Shown here one piece after another: positions 43,956-54,108 of a DNA stretch of 64,000 nt. Each line of letters starts with the position of its first letter. Positions within the stretch are counted from its first letter, which is position 1. Under the pieces are notes generated by a model, which was given only the letters and a program-made list of their open reading frames with translations, searched no databases and was not told the origin of the DNA. Made by a program: the position numbers and the translations under genes. This stretch comes from Clostridium sp. C8-1-8. Lineage in GTDB: Bacteria > Bacillota > Clostridia > Clostridiales > Clostridiaceae. The DNA lies in contig NZ_JAABNO010000027.1 of NCBI RefSeq assembly GCF_009928445.1, forward strand, positions 1 to 64,000, given 5' to 3'.

Positions 43956-44300
43956 GTGGATCTTCCCAATGTTCGTTAGGGGAGGGAGATGCGGAAAAAA
44001 CTTACTGAAGAAGGTTGTCTGTGATATATTTTTACAATTAAACATATGAATATTAAGATAGTTACAAAAACATACAATAATAATAAAAATATGATAATTT
44101 TTGAGGTATTAAGAGTGAATAATCAGAATTAGAAGCTGAATTATATCTTTTACTATTATTAAATTAAAATACTAAGGACACTTCAATAAAAACAAACAAT
44201 TAAATAGCGATAATTGCGATATTTAAATTTTTCAAAATATTATATAAAATAGTATAATTAATAAGTAAATTACATTTTATGTATTAGGTGGTATAATAAT

Positions 44301-45572
44301 ATGGATTATCTTATAGATAAATATAGAAAAATATCAAAATATGTAGGGTTACAAGATATTATGATGATACTACTAACCATAGCCTTTGTAATATCAATAA
44401 ATATATTTAATAAGTATAAGGATTATAACTTTAATGAAGTATTTATTTCTATAAGATTATTAATAGTTTTTGCTTGTTTAATATGTATATACTTATGTTT
44501 TTTATACATTTCTCAAGAAGACAACATTATGTTTTTGACAATTTGTTTTTCCATAGTATACTTTTGTTTTGAGTTTATGGTTAGAGCGGTTCTATTAAGG
44601 TTAAATGTAAATAATGTAAGCAGTGTATTGGAATTAAGTAATGTCAAATATCCATTTGTTTTTGGAACTATCTTAAGGCCGTTAACGATATTACTTTCAA
44701 TTAAGTTTAGTAGATATAAATTTATGCCTACAATGAAGAAAAGTATATTAATACTTGTAGTAGCCTTTTTTTTAGGAGGTGGGACAGTTTTAGTTGATAT
44801 ATATTTGTTGTTACCAAAATTCGTATATTTATCAGAACAGAGAATTATTGTGACCATAATAGATACAGTTTTAGTAAATGTTATAGCATTAATTGTTTGT
44901 ATGGCATGTAATAATAAAGATAAGTATTCACATAAGGTGTTATATTACTTAATATTACCGATTTTTGCTAAGAGTTATAGTTTTTTTTCCAGTGATAATA
45001 AATCAATATATATGATTGGTTCCGAGGTAATAATACTACTGATTTTAGTAATGCATATAGGCAATATAGGTCTATTATGGAGTAAAAGAGTTAGAGATGC
45101 CTATTCCAGTATTAAACAAGAGGATATTGGAGTGGTATCCAAGGATGAATTGGCTAATATAGAAGTAGAAGAACAGGAAAATGAATGTAGTAAGGATAAT
45201 GATTTGAGGAATATGAGCGACTTTCTACAGTCCTATTTTTTAATTGAAGAAAATATAAAAGATATATTGTTAATAGTTGATATAGAGGGAAGAATTAGTT
45301 ATGTATCAAAGTCATTTTTTTCTCTAACTGGTTTTAATGAGGAAGAGATAATTGGAACAAGCTTTTTTACAATTACACATCCAGAAGATATTATAAAGGC
45401 AAAGATTCTAATTAGTTTGAAAAAGAATGATACAGTTCCTATAGTACATAGGATTAAGCAAAATAATGGAAAGTACATTTGGACTGAATCAATAGCAGAC
45501 TTAATTTTTGAAAATGATAATATAACAGGTAAAATTATTGTGGCAAGAGATATAAGTTATAAAAATTTATAA
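44301..45572 (+). CDS. Membrane protein with a single C-terminal PAS domain
   Basis: The 423 residues begin with about eight membrane helices (to residue 255), then a charged linker and one PAS domain (about 310-423; VDIEGRISYVSKSFFSLTGF, GTSFFTITHPEDI, ending ARDISYKNL). It stops where a kinase, GGDEF or other output domain would normally begin. AGGTGG precedes the ATG. The next gene, 22 bp away, is a complete histidine kinase with a similar membrane plus PAS layout, so this may be a non-enzymatic sensor partner or a truncated paralogue. Confidence 0.7.
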   Translation: MDYLIDKYRKISKYVGLQDIMMILLTIAFVISINIFNKYKDYNFNEVFISIRLLIVFACLICIYLCFLYISQEDNIMFLTICFSIVYFCFEFMVRAVLLRLNVNNVSSVLELSNVKYPFVFGTILRPLTILLSIKFSRYKFMPTMKKSILILVVAFFLGGGTVLVDIYLLLPKFVYLSEQRIIVTIIDTVLVNVIALIVCMACNNKDKYSHKVLYYLILPIFAKSYSFFSSDNKSIYMIGSEVIILLILVMHIGNIGLLWSKRVRDAYSSIKQEDIGVVSKDELANIEVEEQENECSKDNDLRNMSDFLQSYFLIEENIKDILLIVDIEGRISYVSKSFFSLTGFNEEEIIGTSFFTITHPEDIIKAKILISLKKNDTVPIVHRIKQNNGKYIWTESIADLIFENDNITGKIIVARDISYKNL

Positions 45573-45594
45573 GTTTAGGGGAAGGATAATAAAA

Positions 45595-48372
45595 ATGAAT
45601 CACAAAAGCCAAGAAAGGCATATTTCATATTTTAGTATTTATATGACATTCATTTTTCTAATTCTTTTACAATATGGTTCTAGTGTAGAAACAAAAATAT
45701 CAAAATCATATAGTGATGGAATAATACTCGCTGAAGCAATATTGACCCTTACTGCAGCTTTGGCAATCTTGATATATTTCGATACAGTTAAACAAAGTTA
45801 TATTTTATTCTGTGGCTTATTCTTAATGGTGTTTTTTGGAGTGAAGATTATGGAAGCTATGGATGTTCTGAGAAGTGGAAATAGCATCTTCGATATGTAT
45901 AACCAAGATTTTATTTGTACAAAATACACAATTACTAACCTAATAGGGGCCTCTGGCCTAATCTTTTGTATTTTTAATGATGACATAACTACAAATATGA
46001 ATGGGAAGAAACTAAAACTATACTCTGGCATAAGTTTAATAATAGGCGCTATTTTGTATTGTTTAGATGTTAAAGTTGTATATCCCTACATATGTAATCT
46101 AACTTCCTATGGGAAAAGTGCTATAAGCTTATTAAACCTATTGATTATATTAGTTTTGATTATAGTACTGGTTAGGAAAGAACAAGATTATAAAGAGCCT
46201 ATGGTAGGGTTTCTTATAGTATCTACGCTCTTAGAACTATTCTATAACATTTATACATATTGTGATCTGGGAAGAAAAACTGTTCTTTTCTATTTTGCGG
46301 ATATCTATTTTTTTCTTTCGGTTTCTGTAGTTATAATAGGTGTATGCATATGTCTTAAGGAAAGATATAAAGAAGTTGCAGATTCAGCGAAAGAATCAAA
46401 TGAATTTAAAAAGGATATCCTTAAGTATTATAAAATTCTTGAGGAAACACCTAATTACGTTTTTATACTGGATAGAGATTCAACTATTCATTATGCTAAT
46501 ACTGCAGTTGAAAATTTCGTTAAATCAAACTATGGCTCTGAAAATATAATAGGTAAAAACGTTGATGAAGTAATTACAGTGAAGAATAAAAAATATTCAA
46601 TGGATAAGATTAGTAAGGTTGTAGATGTACAAAAGAAATGGTCTGGTGAAAGTAAGCTTAGAGGGCCAAATAAAATTTTTTATTTTAATACATATGTTAG
46701 TGAATTAATAGTAGATGGCAAAACTTTATATTTAGGCATTATGAATGATAATACTGATTTTATAGATATGTCTTTGCAGCTTCAGAAAAGTGAGAAGAAG
46801 TTTAGACAGATTACTGATAGCGTACATGACTTAATATGTAAGATTGATGTTGAGGGAAGAATAGATTATTGTTCACCATCATATACGAATCTTTTTGGAG
46901 GTAATTATGAAGAGTATAAGAGGGTACCTTGGGTTCATAATGTTGTTGAAGCTGATATAGATAAGGTACTAGGTGACATAAAGCTTTGCTTTCAGCAAAA
47001 TAAAACAGTTACAAATGAGTGTAAGATGGAGTCAGGACAAAATACATATATTTATGTTAATTATGTTATCAATCCAGTTGAGGAGAATGGGGATATTGAT
47101 GGAGCTATTATAAGTGCTAGAAATATAACATATAAGAAGTTAGCTGAAAAGGAACTTAAGGAGAGCGAACGAAAGTATACAGAGATATTTAATATGTGTC
47201 CTGATATGATATATGTTCTTGACTCTAAGACTTTAAGAATAACTGATGTTAATCCAGCAATGTGTGAACTTTTAGGAAAGACTAGAGATAGTATACTAAA
47301 TAGATATTTAAAACAAGTATTTGATGATATAGACTATGAAAGTGAAATTAATATAATTAAATACTTGAATGAGGGGCTTATAGTTAGAGGGCATGAAGTT
47401 TCTTTTTCCTTCTATGGAGAAGCTAGGTACTTGGAAGTAAATTATTCTCCATTAATTGAAGATGGGGAGCTTACAAAGATAATCTGTTTGGCTAGAGACA
47501 TAACTGAGAAGAAAAAGATTATTGAACTTAAGGAAGAACATGAAAAGGATAGAAAAAAGTTAGATGAAACACTTCAATATGATCAATTGAAAACAGAGTT
47601 TTTTGCTAATATATCTCACGAGCTAAGGACTCCTATAAATGTTATATTCTCTGTTATACAAGTATTAGATTTGTATAGGAATGATCAAAATGAAATAAGA
47701 TTACCTTATGATAAATATAGCAATGTTCTAAGACAAAATTGCTATAGACTTTTAAGGCTTATAAATAATTTGATAGACATAACAAAAATAGATGCTGGAT
47801 ATTTAAAGCTAAATTGCGGCATGTATGATGTGGTTAAGATTATAGAAGACATAACTATGTCTGTAGTAACTTATGCAGAAAACAAAGGTATAGAGGTAAT
47901 TTTTGATACCTACATTGAGGAGTTATATATATATTGTGATCCAGATAAAATAGAAAGGATAATATTAAACCTTCTATCTAACGCCATAAAGTTTACAGAT
48001 AACAACGGTAAGATTTTTGTGCTAATGGAATTATGGGGAGATAGCGTTAGGATATCTGTAAGAGATAGTGGGAAAGGTATCCCTGAGGATCAGTTAGATA
48101 TAATATTTGAGAGGTTTAGACAAGTGGACAAGTCTTTGGCAAGAGAGCATGAAGGTAGTGGCATAGGACTTTCCTTAGTAAAGTCTTTGGTTGAGCTTCA
48201 TGGGGGGGCTGTAACTGCTAAAAGTATCTTAAATGAAGGAAGCGAATTCATAGTAGACATTCCGATATTAAAAATTAAAGAGATACAACAGTCGCCAATA
48301 ATTATAACAAATGAGGATAATAGGATTGAGAGAATTAATATTGAATTCTCAGACATATATGAGATAAGCTAG
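45595..48372 (+). CDS. Multi-PAS membrane histidine kinase (orphan)
   Basis: The 925 residues comprise an N-terminal MASE3-like region of about eight helices (to about 258), three PAS domains (about 285-385, 400-515 and 525-640), a coiled linker, a dimerisation domain with H675 in FANISHELRTPINV and a catalytic domain with N box NLLSNAIKFTDN, DSGKGIPEDQ and GSGIGLSLVKSLVELHGG. No response regulator gene is adjacent. Orphan kinases of this form in clostridia can feed Spo0A, so a sporulation role is possible but inferred. The gene is closely linked to the preceding PAS protein. Confidence 0.87.
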   Translation: MNHKSQERHISYFSIYMTFIFLILLQYGSSVETKISKSYSDGIILAEAILTLTAALAILIYFDTVKQSYILFCGLFLMVFFGVKIMEAMDVLRSGNSIFDMYNQDFICTKYTITNLIGASGLIFCIFNDDITTNMNGKKLKLYSGISLIIGAILYCLDVKVVYPYICNLTSYGKSAISLLNLLIILVLIIVLVRKEQDYKEPMVGFLIVSTLLELFYNIYTYCDLGRKTVLFYFADIYFFLSVSVVIIGVCICLKERYKEVADSAKESNEFKKDILKYYKILEETPNYVFILDRDSTIHYANTAVENFVKSNYGSENIIGKNVDEVITVKNKKYSMDKISKVVDVQKKWSGESKLRGPNKIFYFNTYVSELIVDGKTLYLGIMNDNTDFIDMSLQLQKSEKKFRQITDSVHDLICKIDVEGRIDYCSPSYTNLFGGNYEEYKRVPWVHNVVEADIDKVLGDIKLCFQQNKTVTNECKMESGQNTYIYVNYVINPVEENGDIDGAIISARNITYKKLAEKELKESERKYTEIFNMCPDMIYVLDSKTLRITDVNPAMCELLGKTRDSILNRYLKQVFDDIDYESEINIIKYLNEGLIVRGHEVSFSFYGEARYLEVNYSPLIEDGELTKIICLARDITEKKKIIELKEEHEKDRKKLDETLQYDQLKTEFFANISHELRTPINVIFSVIQVLDLYRNDQNEIRLPYDKYSNVLRQNCYRLLRLINNLIDITKIDAGYLKLNCGMYDVVKIIEDITMSVVTYAENKGIEVIFDTYIEELYIYCDPDKIERIILNLLSNAIKFTDNNGKIFVLMELWGDSVRISVRDSGKGIPEDQLDIIFERFRQVDKSLAREHEGSGIGLSLVKSLVELHGGAVTAKSILNEGSEFIVDIPILKIKEIQQSPIIITNEDNRIERINIEFSDIYEIS

Positions 48373-48735
48373 ATTTTATATGCATAGTTAATTTATAGTT
48401 GTTCGACAATAGTTGTCTTTTGGGATTTACTAGCATTAATAAATTAAATAGTTGAGTTATGAATTACATAACACCTTTAATCAATTTAATTAAAGTGATA
48501 TAATTAACAAGGTTTGATTATATTTATAGATATATATTTTTTATATTCTAAGAAGATTAAAGTAGGATTAAGTTATTTTATTATTTAGTGGATTATATAG
48601 TCTGTCACATTTTCCTTATATATATTGGGAAAGGCAGGTGTGAAAAAATTCAGTGGATTTTTTATAACTTAAGCTTTCTATTAGGTGTGATTCCTGTAGA
48701 ATATAAAAAATACTGATGTCTTTGGAGGGATTATA
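48373..48735 (+). other. Gap before ddl without a gene
   Basis: This 363-bp AT-rich stretch has a TTTCC...GGGAAA hairpin near 48610-48635 but no recognised riboswitch or ORF. I see no firm promoter. Confidence 0.4.
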
Positions 48736-49638
48736 ATGAGAGTCGGAGTTATAATGGGGGGAATATCCTCAGAAAGAGAAGTTTCTTTGAATAGCGGACA
48801 ATCTATATTGGCAAATTTGGACAAAGATAAGTATGAGATTATACCAGTTGTAATTGACAGCAAGGAAGACTTATTTACTAAAGTTAAAGATATAGATTTT
48901 GCTCTACTTGCTTTACATGGGAAATTTGGAGAAGATGGAACAGTTCAGGCGGTCCTTCAAACTATGGGAATACCTTACTCTGGATGTGACACTTTAAGCA
49001 GTGCTGTTTGTATGGATAAAGATATGACCAAGAAGGTCTTAAAGTCACGAGATATTAGAACTGCACCTTGGTTTAATGTGTCTGCTGTAGAAGAGATTGA
49101 CTACAATAGGATAGAACAACTTGGCTACCCAGTGGTGGTAAAGCCAAATAACGGTGGGTCATCAGTTGCTACTTTTGTAGTTAAAGAAAAATCAGAAATA
49201 GAAGCTGCAGTTATTGAGGCTTTAAAATGGGACAAAGAAGTTATGCTTGAAAAGTATATAAAGGGTGATGAAATAACTTGCCCTATATTAGATAACGAGA
49301 TGTTCCCAGTTTTAGCTATTAAGCCAAAGTCATCATTCTTTGATTATGCTTCCAAGTATTCTGATGGAGGGGCAGATGAGTTTGTAGTTGAGTTAGAGCC
49401 ATCATTGCATAAGCAAGTTGAAGAAATGGCAATAGCTACTTACAAGGCACTAAAATGCAGTGTATATGCTAGAGTTGATATGATAGTTAAAGATGGAGTT
49501 CCATATATATTAGAAGTTAACACACTACCAGGAATGACTAAAAATAGCCTTTTCCCAAAGAGTGCAGCAGGTAAGAATATAAGTTTTAGCGGCTTGTTAG
49601 ATAGAATAATAGAAATATCCTTACGAGAGCGTGCTTAA
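48736..49638 (+). CDS. ddl: D-alanine-D-alanine ligase
   Basis: This 300-residue ATP-grasp enzyme has VIMGGISSEREVSLNSG at the start, LALHGKFGEDGTVQ, PYSGCDTLSSAVCMDK, VVKPNNGGSSVATF and ILEVNTLPGMTKNSLFPK. It joins two D-alanines for peptidoglycan precursors. Features of D-Ala-D-Lac ligases were not looked for in detail, but the length and motifs fit DdlB. GGAGGG precedes the ATG. A VanRS-like two-component system follows about 1 kb downstream. Confidence 0.94.
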   Translation: MRVGVIMGGISSEREVSLNSGQSILANLDKDKYEIIPVVIDSKEDLFTKVKDIDFALLALHGKFGEDGTVQAVLQTMGIPYSGCDTLSSAVCMDKDMTKKVLKSRDIRTAPWFNVSAVEEIDYNRIEQLGYPVVVKPNNGGSSVATFVVKEKSEIEAAVIEALKWDKEVMLEKYIKGDEITCPILDNEMFPVLAIKPKSSFFDYASKYSDGGADEFVVELEPSLHKQVEEMAIATYKALKCSVYARVDMIVKDGVPYILEVNTLPGMTKNSLFPKSAAGKNISFSGLLDRIIEISLRERA

Positions 49639-49698
49639 GTTTAGCACATCTAAAATGATTGAATAAAATTTGTAATATTAGTACTTTTAATATATCGT

Positions 49699-49998
49699 GT
49701 TGAAATTAAGTGGTTAGTCATCCGATGCTTAGATTATAGATGTATCACTTCGTAATAAAATTTATATTTTTAAATTTTCTCACCAAAACCCGTGAGAGCT
49801 TTAAAAATGGTTTAAGGATCGAAGTGATACATCTGATCAGCTGAATAGATAAACTACTTCAATCCTTGAACTCAAAATAAAACTTTCGATGAATCTGCGA
49901 AGTTTTATTTTGATAAATTTCAATATGAAGTAGTTTATCTCTAGCTTGCGCTAATTGCTCGCTCATATAGCATCTCCTTCATAAACACTTAATTTCAA
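49699..49998 (+). repeat. Composite family A repeat with two inserted hairpins
   Basis: The outer parts match the 18504 copy: left arm 49699-49733 and right part 49943-49998. Between them lie about 210 bp built of two hairpins. The first is AGATGTATCACTTCG (49738-49752) with CGAAGTGATACATCT (49820-49834). The second is AGATAAACTACTTC (49847-49860) with GAAGTAGTTTATCT (49927-49940), itself enclosing CAAAATAAAACTT / AAGTTTTATTTTG. Confidence 0.8.
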
Positions 49999-50023
49999 TA
50001 ATAATTTTAAAATAACATAAATA

Positions 50024-50064
50024 AAAAGTCATAACAGGATATGATAAGCTGTTATGGCTTTTTA
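50024..50064 (+). terminator. Terminator-like hairpin in the ddl downstream gap
   Basis: AAAGTCATAACAG and CTGTTATGGCTTT pair with one wobble, followed by T residues. Confidence 0.6.
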
Positions 50065-50087
50065 TTTAGTATCTGTTTAAGTACCAG

Positions 50088-50222
50088 TTTGAAATTAAAT
50101 GGTCAGTAATCCGATGCTTTGATTATAGATGCATCACTTTATAATGATTTTGTATTTTCAAATTCTTGGCTCAGAAACCAACAGAGTTTCGAAAAAAGCT
50201 AAATGATTGAAGTGAAGTATCT
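50088..50222 (+). repeat. Degenerate family A copy with first hairpin module
   Basis: TTTGAAATTAAATGGTCAGT, ATCCGATGCT and TTATAGATGCATCACTT match the left part of the composite copy at 49699, and GAAGTGAAGTATCT near 50209-50222 matches the module's right arm with changes. The right terminus is missing. Confidence 0.6.
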
Positions 50223-50345
50223 CTGGCCAAAACTAGGGTTATCTAAGAATTTTGCACTAGTAGATTTAAGATAATATTAAGAATTTGAATAGATAATTAT
50301 TAAGATATTTTCCTTATAATAAAAGAAAGATTTGTTAAGGTATTG

Positions 50346-50428
50346 TGTTGAAATTAAGCTATTATTTATCCAATATTTTAAGTAACTTAATAATATAGAA
50401 TATTTTGTATAACTACTTAATTTTAGCA
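50346..50428 (+). repeat. Degenerate family A copy, core changed
   Basis: The ends TGTTGAAATTAAG and CTACTTAATTTTAGCA are recognisable while the centre has drifted to an AT-rich palindrome. The flank TATTACTAAACATA matches the right flank of the 18504 copy. The remaining gap to 50684 shows no gene. Confidence 0.5.
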
Positions 50429-50684
50429 GTATTACTAAACATAAGCTGAAAAATAGTTTAAAATTAGCAATGGGAGAATATAAAGTAAAATTATATGTAT
50501 ATAATCTTAATATTAATTACAATAAAATAAAAATAATTAATATAACAGATATATGGTATGCTTATGGTTAGAATTTATATAACAAAAACTTTGTTTTGAA
50601 AAGTTAGAGGTTAAAAAAATACTTTAGGAAATAGCGTCTTAGATAGAACTTTATAAATTATATACAAGAGGTGAGTAAGATATT

Positions 50685-51386
50685 ATGGAGAAAGAAACTA
50701 TACTTATTGTTGATGATGAAAAGGAAATACGAGATTTAGTAGAAATCTACCTTAAAAATGATGGCTTTAAAACTATAAAAGCATCTGATGGGTATGAAGC
50801 CCTTAAAGTGCTTGAAGAAAATCATGTGGACTTAATTGTGTTGGATGTAATGATGCCAAACCTTGATGGTATAGGTGCTTGTATGAAGATAAGAGAGGAA
50901 CGTAATACACCAATAATAATGCTATCTGCCAAAAGTGAGGATATGGATAAAATATTTGGTCTTACTACTGGAGCAGATGATTACTTAACTAAGCCATTTA
51001 ATCCTTTGGAATTGCTTGCGAGAGTAAAATCTCAGCTTAGAAGATATATAAAGTTAAATAACAACTCAGTTCCTAAAGTTAAAGATAATATAATTGAGAT
51101 AGAAGATTTGACAATAAACATAGATACTCATGAAATTGATATTAGTGGAAAGGAAGTGAAGCTTACTCCTATTGAATTTGATATATTTGCTCTTTTAGCA
51201 AAGAATAGGGGAAAGGTGTTTTCCATAGAAAATATCTATGAGAGTGTTTGGAATGAGAGCTTTATACAATCCGATAATACTGTAATGGTCCATATTAGGA
51301 AAATAAGAGAGAAACTTGAGGAAAATCCAAGGAAACCTAAATATATAAAAACCGTTTGGGGAGTAGGATATAAAATTGAAAAATAG
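50685..51386 (+). CDS. OmpR-family response regulator (VanR-like)
   Basis: The 233 residues have a receiver domain (IVDDEKEIRDLV, phospho-acceptor D54 in LDVMMPN, TKPFNP) and a winged-helix DNA-binding domain (LTPIEFDIFALLAKN, YIKTVWGVGYKIEK). GAGGTGA precedes the ATG. It overlaps the kinase gene by 11 bases. The next genes are a kinase and a lysozyme, and ddl lies upstream, so control of cell-wall genes is plausible; the VanR resemblance is in general form only. Confidence 0.92.
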   Translation: MEKETILIVDDEKEIRDLVEIYLKNDGFKTIKASDGYEALKVLEENHVDLIVLDVMMPNLDGIGACMKIREERNTPIIMLSAKSEDMDKIFGLTTGADDYLTKPFNPLELLARVKSQLRRYIKLNNNSVPKVKDNIIEIEDLTINIDTHEIDISGKEVKLTPIEFDIFALLAKNRGKVFSIENIYESVWNESFIQSDNTVMVHIRKIREKLEENPRKPKYIKTVWGVGYKIEK

Positions 51387-52905
51387 AAGATTCTTTAAAT
51401 TTAGATTGCTTAGATGGATATGGCATTGGAGAATAATGAAGCCTGCTAGAATAATATTCAATATGTTCAGGGCAAGGATGGAAAAGAGCATAAGATTTGA
51501 GTTAGTAGTTACTTTTGGGATATGCTTTGTTATAGCATTGTTTGCTTATGGTATATCAAATGATATGTTAAGAGATAGTTATAAAACCGCAACACTTGTC
51601 TATGATGATAGTGATATACAGGATAGAGCTCAAAGATTTTCAAATTATCTTATAAATGTTAAGGATTTATCCCCAACTGACTCTAATGCAATGAAGAAAA
51701 ATGTTGATAGATTTTATGGATCGGATTCTAATGAAAAGGTAATATTGACAGATTTAGATGGAAAAATAATATATAAGACATCAAATGTTACGCAAACCTC
51801 AGTAGATGTCTATGCTACTATAAAGTATGCTATGGAAACTTACTCTAAAAAATCTAGTAGCTATAGCAAATCAGAAGGAAAGGAATTTGTAATATTTTAT
51901 CCTTTAGATATACAGAATGAAAAGATGTATTTATTCATTTTTGCAACTCCACAAGCAAGAATGGAATATAACGAAACTTATTCTTCGGACTCTATAATGG
52001 CTATTATTATAGCTGTGATTGTATTTGTTACCAGTTTTATATATATAACAAACAAAAAAATGAAGTATATAGAAGAGATATCAGAAGGATTAAGAAAAAT
52101 TGCAGCTGGAGATTTAAAGTTTAGAATAGAGGGAAGAGGGAAAGATGAACTTAATAATCTAGCTGAGAATATTAATTACATGGCTTCTGAAATACTGCAT
52201 AGGATGGAAGCTGAAAGAAAGGCAGAAAAGACAAAAAATGAGCTTATAACTAATGTATCTCACGATCTTAGAACTCCACTTACCTCAGTTATGGGGTATA
52301 TAGGCCTTATTAAAGATGGAAAATATGAAGATGAAGCTCAGATGATAGAGTATTTAAATATAGCTTTTAACAAGTCAGAGAAGATAAAGATTTTAATAGA
52401 AGATCTTTTCGAATATACTAAGTTAAATAATAAAGGTGTAACTCTCTATAAGGAAAGAGTGAATTTGAATGAATTCTTATCACAACTTATAGAGGAACTT
52501 ATGCCATTATTTGATGAAAGAGAGCTTATGGTTTATAAAAGATTTACTGAAGAAAAGCTAGAAGTTGATTTGGATGTAAATAAAATGCTTAGAGCTTTTG
52601 AAAACTTACTGGGAAATGCTATAAAGTACTCTTATTATAATACTAATATAGCAGTTAGTTTAAAAAAGGAAGAGGAATATGCATTTATATCTATAAAAAA
52701 CAAAGGTGATAATATACCTAAAGAAAAACTGGATAAACTTTTCGAGAGGTTTTATAGAGCAGATGAGTCTAGAACCTCTGAAAATGTAAGTGGAAGCGGA
52801 CTAGGGCTTGCCATATGTAAAAATATCATTGAACTTCATGGAGGCAGGATATGGGCTGAGTGTCAGGGAAATGATATAACTTTCTCAGTAATGCTACGAT
52901 TATAG
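51376..52905 (+). CDS. Membrane sensor histidine kinase (VanS-like)
   Basis: The 509 residues start at TTG 51376 within the regulator gene. A positively charged N-terminus of about 35 residues precedes the first membrane helix (about 42-60). An extracytoplasmic sensor of roughly 140 residues, a second helix (about 205-222), HAMP, an H box with H296 in NVSHDLRTPLTS and a catalytic domain with NLLGNAIKYS and GSGLGLAICKNIIELHGG follow. It partners the preceding regulator. Confidence 0.9.
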   Translation: MKNRRFFKFRLLRWIWHWRIMKPARIIFNMFRARMEKSIRFELVVTFGICFVIALFAYGISNDMLRDSYKTATLVYDDSDIQDRAQRFSNYLINVKDLSPTDSNAMKKNVDRFYGSDSNEKVILTDLDGKIIYKTSNVTQTSVDVYATIKYAMETYSKKSSSYSKSEGKEFVIFYPLDIQNEKMYLFIFATPQARMEYNETYSSDSIMAIIIAVIVFVTSFIYITNKKMKYIEEISEGLRKIAAGDLKFRIEGRGKDELNNLAENINYMASEILHRMEAERKAEKTKNELITNVSHDLRTPLTSVMGYIGLIKDGKYEDEAQMIEYLNIAFNKSEKIKILIEDLFEYTKLNNKGVTLYKERVNLNEFLSQLIEELMPLFDERELMVYKRFTEEKLEVDLDVNKMLRAFENLLGNAIKYSYYNTNIAVSLKKEEEYAFISIKNKGDNIPKEKLDKLFERFYRADESRTSENVSGSGLGLAICKNIIELHGGRIWAECQGNDITFSVMLRL

Positions 52906-52996
52906 TTAAATAGAATAAATAATTTTAGTTTTTGTAACCTTGCTTGTACAATAATAATACTCTAATACTATGATTATTATTATAGTTGGAGGAACT

Positions 52997-54019
52997 ATGC
53001 AAAATAAGACAATGTTTAGTACCTTCGGGGCTGACATAAATGAGTACAAAGAAGGGGTTAACTTCACAGTATTAGCTAGAACTATAGATTTTTTGTATTT
53101 AAGAGCCTCTGGTTCTGGATCAGGAAGGTTTAGGGTAGATAGAAAATTTATTGAATTTGCTAGGGGATCTAGATCCGTAGGTATACCTGTTGGAGCTTAT
53201 CACTATGCGCTTCCATCAGCAGATTATGCTACTGCAGATAGCCAATGTGATGCTTTTATAGGGGTACTACAAGATGGATTTGGTCAAGGTGATTACGGAG
53301 ATTTATTTCCAGTTCTTGATGTAGAGGCACCTACAAATAAATCAATAACAACTACACAGCTAGTAAATTGGGTAGATCGTTTTAGAAAGCGCTTTGAAAG
53401 TAAGACAAGAAGAAGACTTATGCTGTATACAGGAGTGTTTTTTGTTAATCTATATGATGATCTTAAGGTTCCAGGAAAAGGTTATCCACTAAGTAATATG
53501 CCACTTTGGATAGCTATGTATAGAGAAATAGCTGGAAATCCTCCTGTTCCACCGGATATTGGAGGTTGGAAGAAATGGCGAATATGGCAGTATACAGAAA
53601 AGGGAGATATTCCAGGCGTAACTCCACCTGTAGACTTGAATTATGGACCGGACAGTATTGATATGCTGATGCCGCCAACTGATGTAAAAGGACTTTATGC
53701 AAGAACAGACAATAAAAATATATATGTTTCTTGGACAAAGAATAGAGATAAGGACCTTTTGGGATATAATCTATTTGTAAACAGCAATTACGCAGGAACT
53801 GTAGGAATAAATGATACTTATTACGTTATACCAAGATCTAAGTTTAATCTACCAGCTGGAAGACCTATAGAAATAGGCATAGAGGCTTTTGATTTTGATG
53901 GAGACTTTTCTAAGAAGAGGAATAAGTTTTTAATTCAACCAACTAGAAGTGATGATCCATTGGAATATGGTACCTATTTTGATGATGAGTATTTTATGTT
54001 TGGTCAAAATGAGGAGTAA
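52997..54019 (+). CDS. GH25 family lysozyme with C-terminal Fn3-like domain
   Basis: The 340 residues include a GH25 muramidase barrel (about 10-225): FGADINEY at the start, GAYHYALP, the catalytic D-x-E in FPVLDVEAP and KKWRIWQYTEKGDIPGV. A fibronectin III-like domain follows (about 230-310; YVSWTKNRDKDLLGYNLFVN). There is no signal peptide, which is common for phage-type or Sec-independent GH25 enzymes. The start is ATG 52997 with GGAGGA upstream. It cleaves the MurNAc-GlcNAc bond. Confidence 0.88.
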   Translation: MQNKTMFSTFGADINEYKEGVNFTVLARTIDFLYLRASGSGSGRFRVDRKFIEFARGSRSVGIPVGAYHYALPSADYATADSQCDAFIGVLQDGFGQGDYGDLFPVLDVEAPTNKSITTTQLVNWVDRFRKRFESKTRRRLMLYTGVFFVNLYDDLKVPGKGYPLSNMPLWIAMYREIAGNPPVPPDIGGWKKWRIWQYTEKGDIPGVTPPVDLNYGPDSIDMLMPPTDVKGLYARTDNKNIYVSWTKNRDKDLLGYNLFVNSNYAGTVGINDTYYVIPRSKFNLPAGRPIEIGIEAFDFDGDFSKKRNKFLIQPTRSDDPLEYGTYFDDEYFMFGQNEE

Positions 54020-54033
54020 TTATATCATAGTAA

Positions 54034-54063
54034 TAAAAATGCCCTTTTTAAGGGCATTTTTAT
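54034..54063. terminator. Bidirectional terminator between lysozyme and peptidase genes
   Basis: AAAATGCCC and GGGCATTTTT pair with flanking A and T runs. Confidence 0.85.
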
Positions 54064-54108
54064 TGCATTTTCTTTTCTAAAAAGGCTTGGAACTGTTATA
54101 TAGGTTCC

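Noticed and set aside
48736..49638. Vancomycin-resistance ligase (D-Ala-D-Lac)
   Set aside because: No vanH or vanX genes adjacent and the motifs fit an ordinary Ddl; the VanRS-like pair alone is not enough.
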